A program made the translations under genes and the position numbers. A stretch of DNA of 64,000 bases, taken from Hoeflea_A sp965249925 (GTDB lineage Bacteria; Pseudomonadota; Alphaproteobacteria; Rhizobiales; Rhizobiaceae). The notes beneath the pieces are model-generated. The model did not search any database, had not been told where the DNA came from, and worked only from the letters and a program-made list of their open reading frames with translations. The DNA lies in NCBI GenBank assembly GCA_965249925.1, contig OZ252260.1:5766001-5830000 (forward strand). The letters run 5' to 3'. Positions 24,754 to 33,509 of the stretch are shown piece after piece; the first letter of the stretch is position 1, and each line of letters starts with the position of its first letter.

Positions 24754-26922
24754 TCAGTTGACGTTGCCGATCTTGAAGAACAGCGTTTCGCCGGAATGGT
24801 CGTCGATGCCGTCATTGTCGGTCGAGACATACATCTCACCCGTGGAATCGATTGCCAGTCCCTCAACCTTGTCCTGTACGTAGCCATTCAACGACATCAG
24901 GTCCGGGATGAGATCGTGTACCTCCTCCTTGGTGACCGTCGGCAAATCGCTGCCCAAAGGCGCCGGTTTCATGTCAGCCACAGGAATGCGGTAAATTATC
25001 TTGGTGACGGCGGAATCGCCAATCTGGTTGTCGCGCTCTATCACGTAGACATAATCACCGTGGGCAGTGATCTCAGACAGGCCGACCCAGCCCTTATCCG
25101 GATTTGCCTTCGGATAGAGCACGGCGCCCCAATCCCCGCTGTCCAGGTTGTAGGCCACGAGCTTGACGTGATCCTCGGGGTCATCCTTCCATTCCCGCTG
25201 AACGGCCATCCACAACGTGTCGCCGGCCCTGGTGATCCCTTCAAAACCGAAACGCTTCTCGACCGACATCAGTTCTGCCGGCAACCCGACTTCCTTCTTG
25301 ATCTCGCCCTTGGCATTCACGTGGTAGAGCGCATGCGGGACGACCCGGTCGGTGCGCCCCTCCGAAGCGAGCCAATACCCGCCCTGTCCGTCGAGCGTGA
25401 TGCCCTCCAGGTCGAGCTTCTGTGCCGGCTGACCGAAACGCTTGACGGGCAGGCCTTCGGTGATACGCGCCGGTACACCGGTCGCGTCGATGGTAAAGAT
25501 CGTCGGTTGCATGGCGTAGAAGCTGTCATTGACCGCGTACAGAATACCGGGTCTGTCAGGATCGGCCACCATGCCTGAGATCGCCCCCCATCCGATCAGT
25601 TTGGAAGCGCCGGCTGAGGTGAGTTGCGGGTAGGAAGCGGATGCGTCCTGGTATTCGTAGATCATGACATGGGCACGAATACCGCCATCTTCGACGAGGT
25701 CCACCTCGTTCGCGGTGACCAGCAGGTTGCGTTCCGGTATGGCGACGATGCCCTCCGGCCCGATGCCGGATGGAAGAAGCTGTTTGAGCACCGGTGCCGT
25801 CGGATCCGACACATCGTAAACGCCTATCACGGAAGCGCGTTCGGCTCCGATGAACGCCATCGGTGTTCCGCCGAAGGTTCCGACTTCGACCGACTCGGGC
25901 TCAACACCCTTTCTGTTCGATCGTTTCTCCGGATAGTGGCCGGCCTGGATAACGGCATGTTCGAACGAAGAGCCGGATTCATACACCAGGGAGCCGTTTT
26001 CATTAAACACCGACCAACCGCGTGAACCGCCCTTGTAGTCGCCCTCGTTGGCCGTGATGACATGATCATTATCAAGCCATTTCACCGCATCGGGTTCACG
26101 CGGAACACCGTCCTGGGACTCGGTAAAGTGCAGCGCGCCTTCGCGCGTGGCGTCGATGTCTTTTAAATCCACCGTACCGGCGGAGAACGAATTGATGACC
26201 TTACCGTCGGAGGCAACAATTGCCAGCGTGTTGTTTTCCTGCAGTGATACGACCGTTTCACCAAGGGCGTTGACGTCAACGAATTCCGGCTCCGGATCGC
26301 TCGGCGCCGTTCCACCGAGTCCTGTCAGGTCGACCACAAGCTTGCTGCCGCAGTCGGCGCGGCCGTCTTTGACGTCGAACTTGACCAGATTCCCGGCCGG
26401 CATTTGCGGGATCACCCCGTCGTTGAGGTCTTCATCACGTTCGTTTTCGATGGCGATGACGACAAAAGAACCGTCCTTGGCGACGGCAACCGAGTCCGGC
26501 TGCCCGCCCAGATCGCAGGAAACGATCTCCCGCTTGCTATCGATGTCGATGACTTTCAGCGCGCCCGACGGGTTGGTGTAGCTCTCCGACGTGTTGATAC
26601 CGACAAAAGCCGAGGTCCCAACCAGTGCAACGGACGTCGGCTCCCCATCCAGCGCGATGTTGCCAAGCGGTTTGGGCTTTGCGGCGTCGGAAATGTCGAT
26701 CATGCCGAGAACGCCGAGCGGGCTGTCCGTATAGACAAGGCGCATACCATCCGCGGTTGCCGCAATGATCTCCGGCGAGGTCTCGCGACTCCGGTCTTCG
26801 CCATCCGCCATGTTCTCAGGAGTCGCGAAGGAGGCGATCCGGTTGAAATTCATCTCGGCCAGTGCCGGTGACGCAACGCTCAGCGCGATGGCTGACGTCA
26901 GGCATAAGAGCTTGGCAGTCAT
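24754..26922 (-). CDS. Exported esterase/phytase-like beta-propeller protein
   Basis: This 722-residue secreted protein begins with a signal peptide (MTAKLLCLTSAIALSVASPALA). The N-terminal ~400 residues look like a choice-of-anchor-I type propeller (GVEPESVEVGTF, GIGPEGIVAIPERNLLVTANEVD). The C-terminal half has the esterase-like-phytase pattern (DLEGITLDGQGGYWLASEGR, RFGFEGITRAGDTLWMAVQ, VEGLAIDSTGEMYVSTDNDG). The role may be periplasmic phosphoester or ester hydrolysis; no catalytic residue can be named with certainty. It ends at a shared terminator with the FG-GAP gene. Confidence 0.85.
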   Translation of the reverse strand: MTAKLLCLTSAIALSVASPALAEMNFNRIASFATPENMADGEDRSRETSPEIIAATADGMRLVYTDSPLGVLGMIDISDAAKPKPLGNIALDGEPTSVALVGTSAFVGINTSESYTNPSGALKVIDIDSKREIVSCDLGGQPDSVAVAKDGSFVVIAIENERDEDLNDGVIPQMPAGNLVKFDVKDGRADCGSKLVVDLTGLGGTAPSDPEPEFVDVNALGETVVSLQENNTLAIVASDGKVINSFSAGTVDLKDIDATREGALHFTESQDGVPREPDAVKWLDNDHVITANEGDYKGGSRGWSVFNENGSLVYESGSSFEHAVIQAGHYPEKRSNRKGVEPESVEVGTFGGTPMAFIGAERASVIGVYDVSDPTAPVLKQLLPSGIGPEGIVAIPERNLLVTANEVDLVEDGGIRAHVMIYEYQDASASYPQLTSAGASKLIGWGAISGMVADPDRPGILYAVNDSFYAMQPTIFTIDATGVPARITEGLPVKRFGQPAQKLDLEGITLDGQGGYWLASEGRTDRVVPHALYHVNAKGEIKKEVGLPAELMSVEKRFGFEGITRAGDTLWMAVQREWKDDPEDHVKLVAYNLDSGDWGAVLYPKANPDKGWVGLSEITAHGDYVYVIERDNQIGDSAVTKIIYRIPVADMKPAPLGSDLPTVTKEEVHDLIPDLMSLNGYVQDKVEGLAIDSTGEMYVSTDNDGIDDHSGETLFFKIGNVN

Positions 26923-27123
26923 GTACGTGTCCCATAATCACGAGTGGAGATGCCATCGCATGGCCCGTGGCTGTTACGAACTCATGACAATCCGGTAACG
27001 GTTTTATGACATGCCCGGCATCATGTTGGTAAGGCGGTTCATCGGTGTGCAGTACTGTAGTAGGAAACATGCGCAACACGCCGAAATTACGGAAATATGT
27101 CGATTTACAGTGGAGTTTTTTCG

Positions 27124-27486
27124 ATGCGTTTCGTCGATCAGCAAGCGGTGTCCTGGACGCAGGGAGAGGGATATCAAAAGAAAGTCCTGTTGCGCGACGA
27201 AGCGCTTAATGCACCCGGCACATTGGTACAAATTGTCGAGCTGGCGCCGCACAGCGCGGTCGACAACCATCACCACCTGAGTTGCACGGAGGTGTTTCAC
27301 ATCCTCGCGGGGCAGGGAACATTTGAGATCGACGGCCGCGTGTTTCATCTCAAACCCGGCGACACACTGACCTGCGAACCAGGTGAGGTTCACAATACAC
27401 GGAATCCACACGATAACCCGTTCACCTATATTGTTTTCAAGACCAATGTCGTTGAAAACGATCTCTATTGGGACCGCGACGGATAG
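27124..27486 (+). CDS. Small cupin-domain protein
   Basis: This 120-residue single-domain cupin has the first motif HHHLSCTEVFHILAGQG (residues about 45-61) with metal-binding histidines and the second motif GDTLTCEPGEVHNTRN. ATG 27124 is taken because GGAG lies nine bases upstream; an in-frame ATG at 27097 would add nine residues. Cupins bind a metal and small molecules or sense them. It may be cotranscribed with the epimerase/dehydratase gene 57 bases downstream. Confidence 0.88.
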   Translation: MRFVDQQAVSWTQGEGYQKKVLLRDEALNAPGTLVQIVELAPHSAVDNHHHLSCTEVFHILAGQGTFEIDGRVFHLKPGDTLTCEPGEVHNTRNPHDNPFTYIVFKTNVVENDLYWDRDG

Positions 27487-27542
27487 ATCCGTCAGTAGTG
27501 TTGGTCTTACACCGCCTCGACTGGCACAAGGGATGACATTTT

Positions 27543-28580
27543 ATGAAGATCCTGGTGACCGGCAGTTCCGGCCATCTCGGCGAAGCGCTGATGCACCTCC
27601 TCGCCAAGACCGAGCACGAGGCAATCGGGATAGATATCGTGCACGGGCGACTGACCGACGGCGTCGGCACGATCACCGATCGCGATTTTGTCCGATCCCA
27701 CATGAAGGACGTGCAGGCCGTGCTTCATGCCGCGACCCTGCACAAACCCCACGTGGCCACCCACAATCGGCAGGCGTTTATCGACACCAATATCTCCGGC
27801 ACGCTGGCGCTGCTGGAGGAGGCGATTGCCCATGGGATCGACCGCTTCGTTTTCACCAGCACCACAAGTGCTTTCGGTGCCGCCCTTGTTCCGCCGCCGG
27901 GCGAGCCGGCAGCGTGGATCAACGAAGACGTCTCGCCGGTTCCAAAAAACATCTACGGCCTGACGAAAGTCGCCGCCGAAGATCTGTGTTTTCTGTTTCA
28001 CCGCAAGTTCGGACTAAACTGTATCATCCTGCGCACGTCGCGGTTTTTTCCGGAGGAGGACGACCGTCGGCAGATCCGTGAAGCCTTCTCGGACGGCAAC
28101 GCCAAAGCCAATGAGTTTCTGTTCCGCCGCGTTGACATCGAAGATGCGGCAACCGCCCACCTGCACGCCATGGACCGCGCGCCGACAATCGGCTTCGGAA
28201 AATACATCATCAGCGCGACGACACCGTTTTGCCGCGCGGACATGGAAGCGCTTCGACGGGATGCGCCATCAGTGCTGCGCAGACGGGTGCCGGCGTTTGA
28301 ACCGGAATACCAGCGTCGCGGATGGCGCATGTTCGACAGCATTGATCGTGTCTATGTGAACGAACGGGCGCGCACCGATCTTGGCTGGCAGCCGAACTTT
28401 GATTTCATGCGCATTGTGCAACAGCTGACCGACGGCGAAAGGCCGGGCAGTGCCCTGGCGGCAGCTATCGGCTCGAAGGGCTATCACGCGGAGGTCTTTG
28501 CGGATGGTCCGTATCCGACGGAACAGGATCATCCGGTTCAACTGGATCGAGCCGGAAGAAGTCGATCATCAACGGGTTGA
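27543..28580 (+). CDS. NAD-dependent epimerase/dehydratase (extended SDR)
   Basis: This 345-residue protein starts with the dinucleotide-binding motif VTGSSGHLGEAL (residues 5-16). It has the TSTTSAFG serine segment and the catalytic IYGLTKVAAE (YxxxK) near 140. It probably modifies a nucleotide-sugar or similar substrate. The last 116 bases overlap the end of the convergent alpha/beta hydrolase gene. The C-terminal ~35 residues are polar and unlike the fold core, so the overlap may be a late extension of one of the genes. Confidence 0.88.
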   Translation: MKILVTGSSGHLGEALMHLLAKTEHEAIGIDIVHGRLTDGVGTITDRDFVRSHMKDVQAVLHAATLHKPHVATHNRQAFIDTNISGTLALLEEAIAHGIDRFVFTSTTSAFGAALVPPPGEPAAWINEDVSPVPKNIYGLTKVAAEDLCFLFHRKFGLNCIILRTSRFFPEEDDRRQIREAFSDGNAKANEFLFRRVDIEDAATAHLHAMDRAPTIGFGKYIISATTPFCRADMEALRRDAPSVLRRRVPAFEPEYQRRGWRMFDSIDRVYVNERARTDLGWQPNFDFMRIVQQLTDGERPGSALAAAIGSKGYHAEVFADGPYPTEQDHPVQLDRAGRSRSSTG

Positions 28581-29484
28581 CCACGTCGAAGTGCTCATAG
28601 CCGACGCCGTGGTCGCCCTGCTCGACGATTTCGATGCGGGCGTCCGGTGCGACACGCTGCAACCGGTTCGCACTGTCCGCACCGACGATCGGATCTCTGC
28701 CACCGAACACCGCCATAATCGGCACACTAGTCGCCGCCGCCCTGGCAAACGCCTCATCGCAATCGCGCATCGGCAAATGGCGCCACGTTGCCAGGATCGC
28801 CGGCAGGCATCCGCGATACTTCATCTGCTGCGCCACGTCTCCTTGCAATCGCCGTTGCGGAGACAGAGAGGAATCGGCGTATTGCGGATCGTCCGTCAGC
28901 AGTGCCGGGCCGCGCACACGCCAAATCCAGTCCCCGATCAACGGTATCGGCAGCAGGTAGGGCAGGAGGCCTTTGGAATAGAGGTCGAGCGCCAGACCTG
29001 CCGGCGTCAGGAGAAACAGGCCGGCGACCCGATCAGGATGACGCGCTGTGAATTCAGCGGCGATGACGCCGCCCATGGAGTAGCCGACAAGACCGACCGG
29101 TTGGGTAAGTTCAAGGCCATCTAGAAGATCGATCAGCTCGCGATCGAAGAAATCTGTGTCATAGGCGGTGCGCGGCCGATCCGACCATCCGCGTCCGAAA
29201 TGGTCGAATTGGATGACCCGGAATCCGGACTGTTCCAAAGCCGTGGCGTTTTGCTCGAAGACGAAGCTGGGTGCACTGAAGCCGTGGATGAAAACCACCG
29301 GCGGGTCGTCTTTCGGGCCACGCTCGATGACGTGGATGACGCCATCCCGCAATGTGACGGCACGCCCGGGGGCAAACGCCTGTCGCTCCTCGGCGGTCAG
29401 CGGCTTTTCGCGGATCCGGGCGACGACAAACGGTGCAGCTGCAATTGCGGCGACCGCGATGACCATCCCGGAGAACCATTCCAT
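28465..29484 (-). CDS. Alpha/beta hydrolase with N-terminal membrane anchor
   Basis: This 339-residue protein has a hydrophobic N-terminus (GMVIAVAAIAAAPFVVA) acting as anchor or signal. The alpha/beta-hydrolase core shows the oxyanion segment VVFIHGFSAPSF, the nucleophile elbow GYSMGG, the acid in FGGRDPIV and the catalytic His in GDHGVGYE. The natural ester or epoxide is unknown. The fold ends near NPLMIDFF; the remaining ~27 residues are Pro/Asp-rich and are encoded in the region overlapping the convergent SDR gene. Confidence 0.9.
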   Translation of the reverse strand: MEWFSGMVIAVAAIAAAPFVVARIREKPLTAEERQAFAPGRAVTLRDGVIHVIERGPKDDPPVVFIHGFSAPSFVFEQNATALEQSGFRVIQFDHFGRGWSDRPRTAYDTDFFDRELIDLLDGLELTQPVGLVGYSMGGVIAAEFTARHPDRVAGLFLLTPAGLALDLYSKGLLPYLLPIPLIGDWIWRVRGPALLTDDPQYADSSLSPQRRLQGDVAQQMKYRGCLPAILATWRHLPMRDCDEAFARAAATSVPIMAVFGGRDPIVGADSANRLQRVAPDARIEIVEQGDHGVGYEHFDVVNPLMIDFFRLDPVEPDDPVPSDTDHPQRPPRDSPSSR

Positions 29485-29646
29485 ACACCGTTTCTCCCAT
29501 GTTTGCCCGTGACCTTATGGAGGTCCTTGATGCGCCGCAAGCGGCGCAAGCTGAACCGCCTATACAGTGGTTAATGGGCGTCCGGGCTCTTCCGAACCGG
29601 CCTGAGATCTGGCATGGCTTGGCCTTGACCCAGACAGGCGGCGCCG

Positions 29647-30591
29647 ATGACGATTATTCCTCTGATTTCACGCGACACATCCTCCGATCTGGCAAATTGG
29701 CTGACCGCTCTGAAGTCGGCCATGCCGGATTACACGATCCGACCTCTTGCCGAACTCGATCTGCAGGAGCGCGGCGCTGCGCAGGTGGCAATTGTGGCCG
29801 ATCCCGATCCGGACGAATTGCGTGAGCTGCCGAACCTGCGTTGGGTACAAAGCCTGTGGGCTGGCGTCGAAAGACTGGTTCACGAACTGCCGGCGTCTAG
29901 CAATTTGAAGGTCGTGCGATTGGAAGATCCGCAAATGGCCAGGACAATGGCGGAAGCGGTCCTGGCGTGGACGCTGTATTTGCATCGAAACATGCCGCGT
30001 TACCGCAAGCAGCAAAGCGACCGCATCTGGCAGGGCCATCATCTGCCGCTGCCCTCCGAACGGCGGATTGGCATCCTCGGTCTTGGCAATCTCGGACGCG
30101 CATCGGCCCATGCGCTGAAGGCACAGGGATTTGACGTATCCGGCTGGAACCGGTCCGGCGGGATCATCGAAGGCATCGAAACCCACAGCGGGGACTCGGG
30201 CCTGAGCCAAGTGCTGACGACCGCCGACATCGTGGTGATCCTGCTACCGCTGACACCCCAGACACGGGGAATGATCGGCGCAGGCACCTTTGCACAGATG
30301 CGCACGGGCGTTTCGCTGATCAACTTCGCGCGCGGACCGATTGTCGACGAAAGTGCGTTACTGACGGCGCTAGACAACGGTCAGGTTGCACACGCCGTTC
30401 TCGACGTGTTCGAACAAGAACCATTGCCGCACGCCAGCAGGTTCTGGTCGCATCCTTCGGTCACCGTCCTGCCGCACATCTCTGCACCGACCAACAAAAC
30501 GACCGCGTCGCGGATCGTCGCCGACAACCTCGGTGCGTATTTTCAGAGCGGCGCCATGCCTCGACCCGTCGATCGCCGACGGGGCTATTGA
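29647..30591 (+). CDS. ghrA: D-2-hydroxyacid dehydrogenase, glyoxylate/hydroxypyruvate reductase A type
   Basis: This 314-residue oxidoreductase carries the NAD(P)-binding motif GILGLGNLGRASA near residue 141, the substrate-binding arginine in NFARGPIVDE near 226 and the catalytic His in VLPHISAPTN near 279. The short N-terminal domain (WVQSLWAGVERL) matches GhrA rather than SerA. It likely reduces glyoxylate or hydroxypyruvate. It ends five bases from the end of convergent znuA. Confidence 0.85.
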   Translation: MTIIPLISRDTSSDLANWLTALKSAMPDYTIRPLAELDLQERGAAQVAIVADPDPDELRELPNLRWVQSLWAGVERLVHELPASSNLKVVRLEDPQMARTMAEAVLAWTLYLHRNMPRYRKQQSDRIWQGHHLPLPSERRIGILGLGNLGRASAHALKAQGFDVSGWNRSGGIIEGIETHSGDSGLSQVLTTADIVVILLPLTPQTRGMIGAGTFAQMRTGVSLINFARGPIVDESALLTALDNGQVAHAVLDVFEQEPLPHASRFWSHPSVTVLPHISAPTNKTTASRIVADNLGAYFQSGAMPRPVDRRRGY

Positions 30592-30596
30592 CGGCT

Positions 30597-31784
30597 CTAA
30601 CCGGTCTCCGACAGGCAGTCGCGCATGTTTTTGGCGAGGTTGTTCAAAAGCATGAAGTAATGATTGGGCCCTGCGGCCAGATCAGCGCCAAGCGGATCGA
30701 GCACGGCGGCTTTGGCATCCGTCTGCTCGGTCACGACAGTGATCAGGTTGGGGCTGAATTGCGGTTCCGAGAAGACGCAGGTCACGCCCAGATCCTCGAC
30801 CTTGTCGCGTATCGCGGCAACCCGTTCCGCTCCGGGCGCGACCTCCGGACTGACGGTGATCGATCCCGCCGCGCTGACACCGAAACGGTTTTCGAAATAC
30901 TGGTAGGCATCGTGAAAGACGATGAAGTTGCGGTCCCGGACAGGTTCGAGAGTCTTACTGATTTCACCTTCAAGGGCTTCCAGCCGCTCGTTCAGTCGCG
31001 AAGCGTTCGCCGCGTAGGTAGAACTGTTGTCCGGATCGACCTCGGAAAGCGTCTCGGCGATCTCCTCGACGAACATGCGGGCATTTCTCGGATCCAACCA
31101 AAAGTGCGCATCGAACGCGCCCTCTGCGGCGTGGTCATGATGATGATCGTCGTCGTCGTGATCGGCGTGCTCTGCCTCGGCCTCGACTTTCTCGCCATGA
31201 GCGTGATCGTGCTCATGGTCATGTTCCGCCTCGGCATGTTCCTCGTGATCTTTGTGGGCTTCGCTACCCTCGGCATGATGTTCATCACCGTGTGCGTGGT
31301 CATCACCGTGTGCGTGGTCATCATCGTGTGCATGGTCATCACCGTGCGCGTGGTCATCACCATGCGCATGGTCTTCATGACCGGCTTCATCATGCTCACC
31401 ATGATCGTGCGCATGTTCCTCAAAGGTCACGCCTTCCCTGAATGGGAGTTTGACCAAATCGTGCGCCTTATCGAGCTGCAGAACCACGGCTTTCGAGCCG
31501 ATGTTTTCGATCGGCCTTTCCAGAAACGTCTCCAGCTGCGGTCCGATCCAAACGATCACGTCAGCGCTTTCCAGATCCCGGGCTTTCGAGGGGCGCAAAC
31601 TGAAGCTGTGCGGCGAAGCGGCGCCCTCGACGATGACCGTCGGCTCCCCAACCCCGTCCATGACGCCGGCGACCAACGAATGGACCGGTTTAATGGATGT
31701 CACGACCTGCGGTTCCGCCGCGTTCGCGACGCTGGCGATAGAAAGGATGGAGACGGTTGCAAGCAGGGATCCGATGGGTTTCAT
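30597..31784 (-). CDS. znuA: Zinc ABC transporter periplasmic binding protein with giant His-rich loop
   Basis: This 395-residue protein begins with a signal peptide (MKPIGSLLATVSILSIASVANA). ZnuA features are VVTSIKPVHSLVAGVM, SPHSFSLRPS (first zinc histidine), DAHFWLDPRNARM and FHDAYQYFENRFGV. Between residues ~124 and 221 lies a loop of roughly 100 residues made almost only of His, Asp, Glu and Ala, much longer than in most homologues, built partly from an 18-base tandem repeat. It captures zinc for a ZnuBC permease; no znuB or znuC gene lies next to it. A possible Zur site lies upstream. Confidence 0.95.
   Translation of the reverse strand: MKPIGSLLATVSILSIASVANAAEPQVVTSIKPVHSLVAGVMDGVGEPTVIVEGAASPHSFSLRPSKARDLESADVIVWIGPQLETFLERPIENIGSKAVVLQLDKAHDLVKLPFREGVTFEEHAHDHGEHDEAGHEDHAHGDDHAHGDDHAHDDDHAHGDDHAHGDEHHAEGSEAHKDHEEHAEAEHDHEHDHAHGEKVEAEAEHADHDDDDHHHDHAAEGAFDAHFWLDPRNARMFVEEIAETLSEVDPDNSSTYAANASRLNERLEALEGEISKTLEPVRDRNFIVFHDAYQYFENRFGVSAAGSITVSPEVAPGAERVAAIRDKVEDLGVTCVFSEPQFSPNLITVVTEQTDAKAAVLDPLGADLAAGPNHYFMLLNNLAKNMRDCLSETG
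31283..31372. repeat. Five 18-base tandem repeats inside znuA
   Basis: Five consecutive 18-base units of the form CATCACCGTGTGCGTGGT run from 31283 to 31372; the first two are identical and the others differ at one to four positions. On the coding (minus) strand each unit encodes a six-residue His/Asp block such as HAHGDD in rotation. This is expansion of the zinc-chaperoning loop, not an intergenic satellite. Confidence 0.85.
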
Positions 31785-31802
31785 GTCGCTCGTCCAGTTA
31801 AC

Positions 31803-31815
31803 GTAATAACATAAC
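31803..31815. promoter_or_regulatory. Possible Zur box upstream of znuA
   Basis: The AT-rich partial palindrome GTAATAACATAAC lies 19 bases before the znuA start codon. Its arms match at four of five positions, and its GTTAT-type half-sites resemble Zur operators. The assignment rests on position and weak symmetry only. Confidence 0.35.
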
Positions 31816-31896
31816 AGAACGTCGTATAAATGATGGGTAACCGCGAGGCAAGCAGCATCCGGTAACCGCGATGCAAACGTTGACGAAACAAAAAGA

Positions 31897-31922
31897 AAAG
31901 CCGCCGGTTGAGCGGCGGCTTT
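31897..31922 (-). terminator. Intrinsic terminator of the cytochrome c' gene
   Basis: Read on the minus strand, a ten-base-pair stem (AAAGCCGCCG / CGGCGGCTTT) with a six-base loop is followed by TTCTTTTTGTTT. It stands 25 bases after the cytochrome c' stop codon, the classic arrangement of a rho-independent terminator. Confidence 0.88.
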
Positions 31923-31946
31923 GGCAGGATACGGTTGACCCGTCAG

Positions 31947-32375
31947 TTATTGTGTTTTGATCCGGTAACTCTCGTGACAGGTGCCGCAGTTCTGAGTTGC
32001 ACCACCGAATGCAGCCTTGAAGCTCGCTTCATCGGTGACCGGAACCGAGGTATCCTGGATAAACTTGGCAACAGCGGAGTTGAAGCCGTCTGAATCTGAC
32101 CAGATGGCTGCAGCTGCTTCGGTTTCGTTGCCGGTTTCCGAGCCTACCGGAAACATGTAGCCCATACCGAGCGCCGTCTGGTTCATGACCCTAATCACAT
32201 TCTGTGCGGTCACCAGATCGAAGTCCATTTCACCCTTCATCATTTTGGCGCCCACACCGGTCGCCGCGCCGGTGTTCTTCATCACCGCCTGCCGATGCAC
32301 CGTCGGATCGGCCTGGACCGCAGTTGCAGCAAAGCCGACGGCAAAAATGGCACCCAATACAATTGCTCGCTTCAT
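31947..32375 (-). CDS. Cytochrome c' (class II c-type cytochrome)
   Basis: This 142-residue protein has a signal peptide (MKRAIVLGAIFAVGFAATAVQA). A four-helix bundle with a C-terminal haem site, CGTCHESYR, is the layout of cytochrome c'. The haem is attached in the periplasm; relatives bind NO or pass electrons. ATG 32375 is chosen because AGGAG lies upstream and the signal peptide begins there. A strong terminator follows. Confidence 0.93.
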   Translation of the reverse strand: MKRAIVLGAIFAVGFAATAVQADPTVHRQAVMKNTGAATGVGAKMMKGEMDFDLVTAQNVIRVMNQTALGMGYMFPVGSETGNETEAAAAIWSDSDGFNSAVAKFIQDTSVPVTDEASFKAAFGGATQNCGTCHESYRIKTQ

Positions 32376-32554
32376 TGTGTTCTCCTGGAGGGTCAGTTCG
32401 GTTTGATCAAAGCATTTTGACGACACGTCCAATTCTGTTGCCCAGTGTCGCAGTGCCGCATGCACCAACTCGCGACTTTAGAGCCAGTCCAAAAACGGGG
32501 CAATTCACGATAGAGAGATTAGTAAATGCAAAAAAGCTCGACAATGCCGATAAT

Positions 32555-32579
32555 TGCATATTCAAATTGCAAATATGCA
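32555..32579. promoter_or_regulatory. Inverted repeat covering the LysR-gene start codon
   Basis: Arms TGCATATT (32555-32562) and AATATGCA (32572-32579) form an eight-base perfect inverted repeat with a nine-base spacer. The ATG of the LysR-type gene (32575) lies inside the right arm. It may be an autoregulatory operator or, as RNA, a hairpin that hides the start codon. Confidence 0.5.
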
Positions 32580-33480
32580 GAACATTGACTGGGATATCTT
32601 TCGATATGTGGTGGCGGTCGCGGACAGCGGTTCGGCCGTCCGCGCCGCACGCAGGCTAGGGGTCAACGCCAGCACGGTTTTGCGCAAGATATCCTCGTTT
32701 GAAGAGGAGAACGGCATTCGATTGTTCGAGCGTCGTCAGACCGGATACGCGCCGACGATCGAGTGCGCGGCCGTCGTCGAAGCGGCCCGCCAAATCGAGC
32801 AGAGTGTGGCCGACATCAGCCGCGATATTCTTGGCCGCGATCTGCGCCTGGAGGGCCGCCTTACGGTCACCACCACGGACTCTCTTCTGACCTCGCTCCT
32901 GACGTCGCCCCTTGCGGCGTTTTCCGCCTTGCATCCGCGTATACAGATCGAGGTTTCGGTGACCAACAGTCGCCTGAACTTGACCCGCCATGATGCCGAC
33001 ATCGCCATCCGCGCTTCGCGCCGGCCGCCGGAGGCGCTTGTCGGTCAGCGGATCGCCAACTTGGCTTTCGGCATTTACGCGCGTCCCGAGACCGCCGCGC
33101 AGTTGCCGTCAAATCCGCGCCCCGGGGACCTTCGTGACCTGACCTGGGTGGGAACCGGTGACGCGCTGGCGGGATCGCCGGTTGGGGTCTGGATCAAGGA
33201 GCATGTCGCGCCGGCGGCCATCGTCATGACCGCCGATTCATTTGTCGCCGTGCGCGACTGCGCCGCTGCGGGTGCCGGTGTTGCCGCGATGCCGTGCTGC
33301 GTTGGTGACCAGTGCAAGGATTTGCGTCGTCTCGGTCCACCCGTCGCAGCCATGCAAACGACATTATGGATTCTGACACATGCCGATGTCCGTGGCGCCG
33401 CTCGCGTGAAGGCGTTCAACGAATACATGACACGGGCGCTACGCGGCGTTTCCGATCTCATTGAGGGACGCGCCGCCTAA
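32575..33480 (+). CDS. LysR-family transcriptional regulator
   Basis: This protein has about 301 residues. An N-terminal LysR winged helix (IFRYVVAVADSGSAVRAARRLGVNASTVLRKISSFEEENGIRLFER in sequence, residues about 8-53) is followed by a periplasmic-binding-like effector domain (HDADIAIRASRRPPEALVG). The start is set at ATG 32575; an in-frame TTG at 32554 would add seven residues. No Shine-Dalgarno is visible and the ATG lies within an inverted repeat. It is divergent from the cytochrome c' gene, a possible target. Confidence 0.9.
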   Translation: MQNIDWDIFRYVVAVADSGSAVRAARRLGVNASTVLRKISSFEEENGIRLFERRQTGYAPTIECAAVVEAARQIEQSVADISRDILGRDLRLEGRLTVTTTDSLLTSLLTSPLAAFSALHPRIQIEVSVTNSRLNLTRHDADIAIRASRRPPEALVGQRIANLAFGIYARPETAAQLPSNPRPGDLRDLTWVGTGDALAGSPVGVWIKEHVAPAAIVMTADSFVAVRDCAAAGAGVAAMPCCVGDQCKDLRRLGPPVAAMQTTLWILTHADVRGAARVKAFNEYMTRALRGVSDLIEGRAA

Positions 33481-33509
33481 CGGCGATTTCAATGCTTAAA
33501 GCGGACCCG

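Noticed and set aside
31283..31372. Tandem repeats that could suggest a satellite or CRISPR-like array
   Set aside because: There are no spacers, the unit is 18 bases (six codons) and lies in frame inside the His-rich loop of znuA.
30588..31814. Plus-strand open frame of 408 codons with a very hydrophobic Val/Met-rich middle that looks like a membrane protein
   Set aside because: It is the exact antisense of znuA; His/Asp codons read backwards give Met/Val. Signal peptide, zinc motifs and family match are all on the minus strand.
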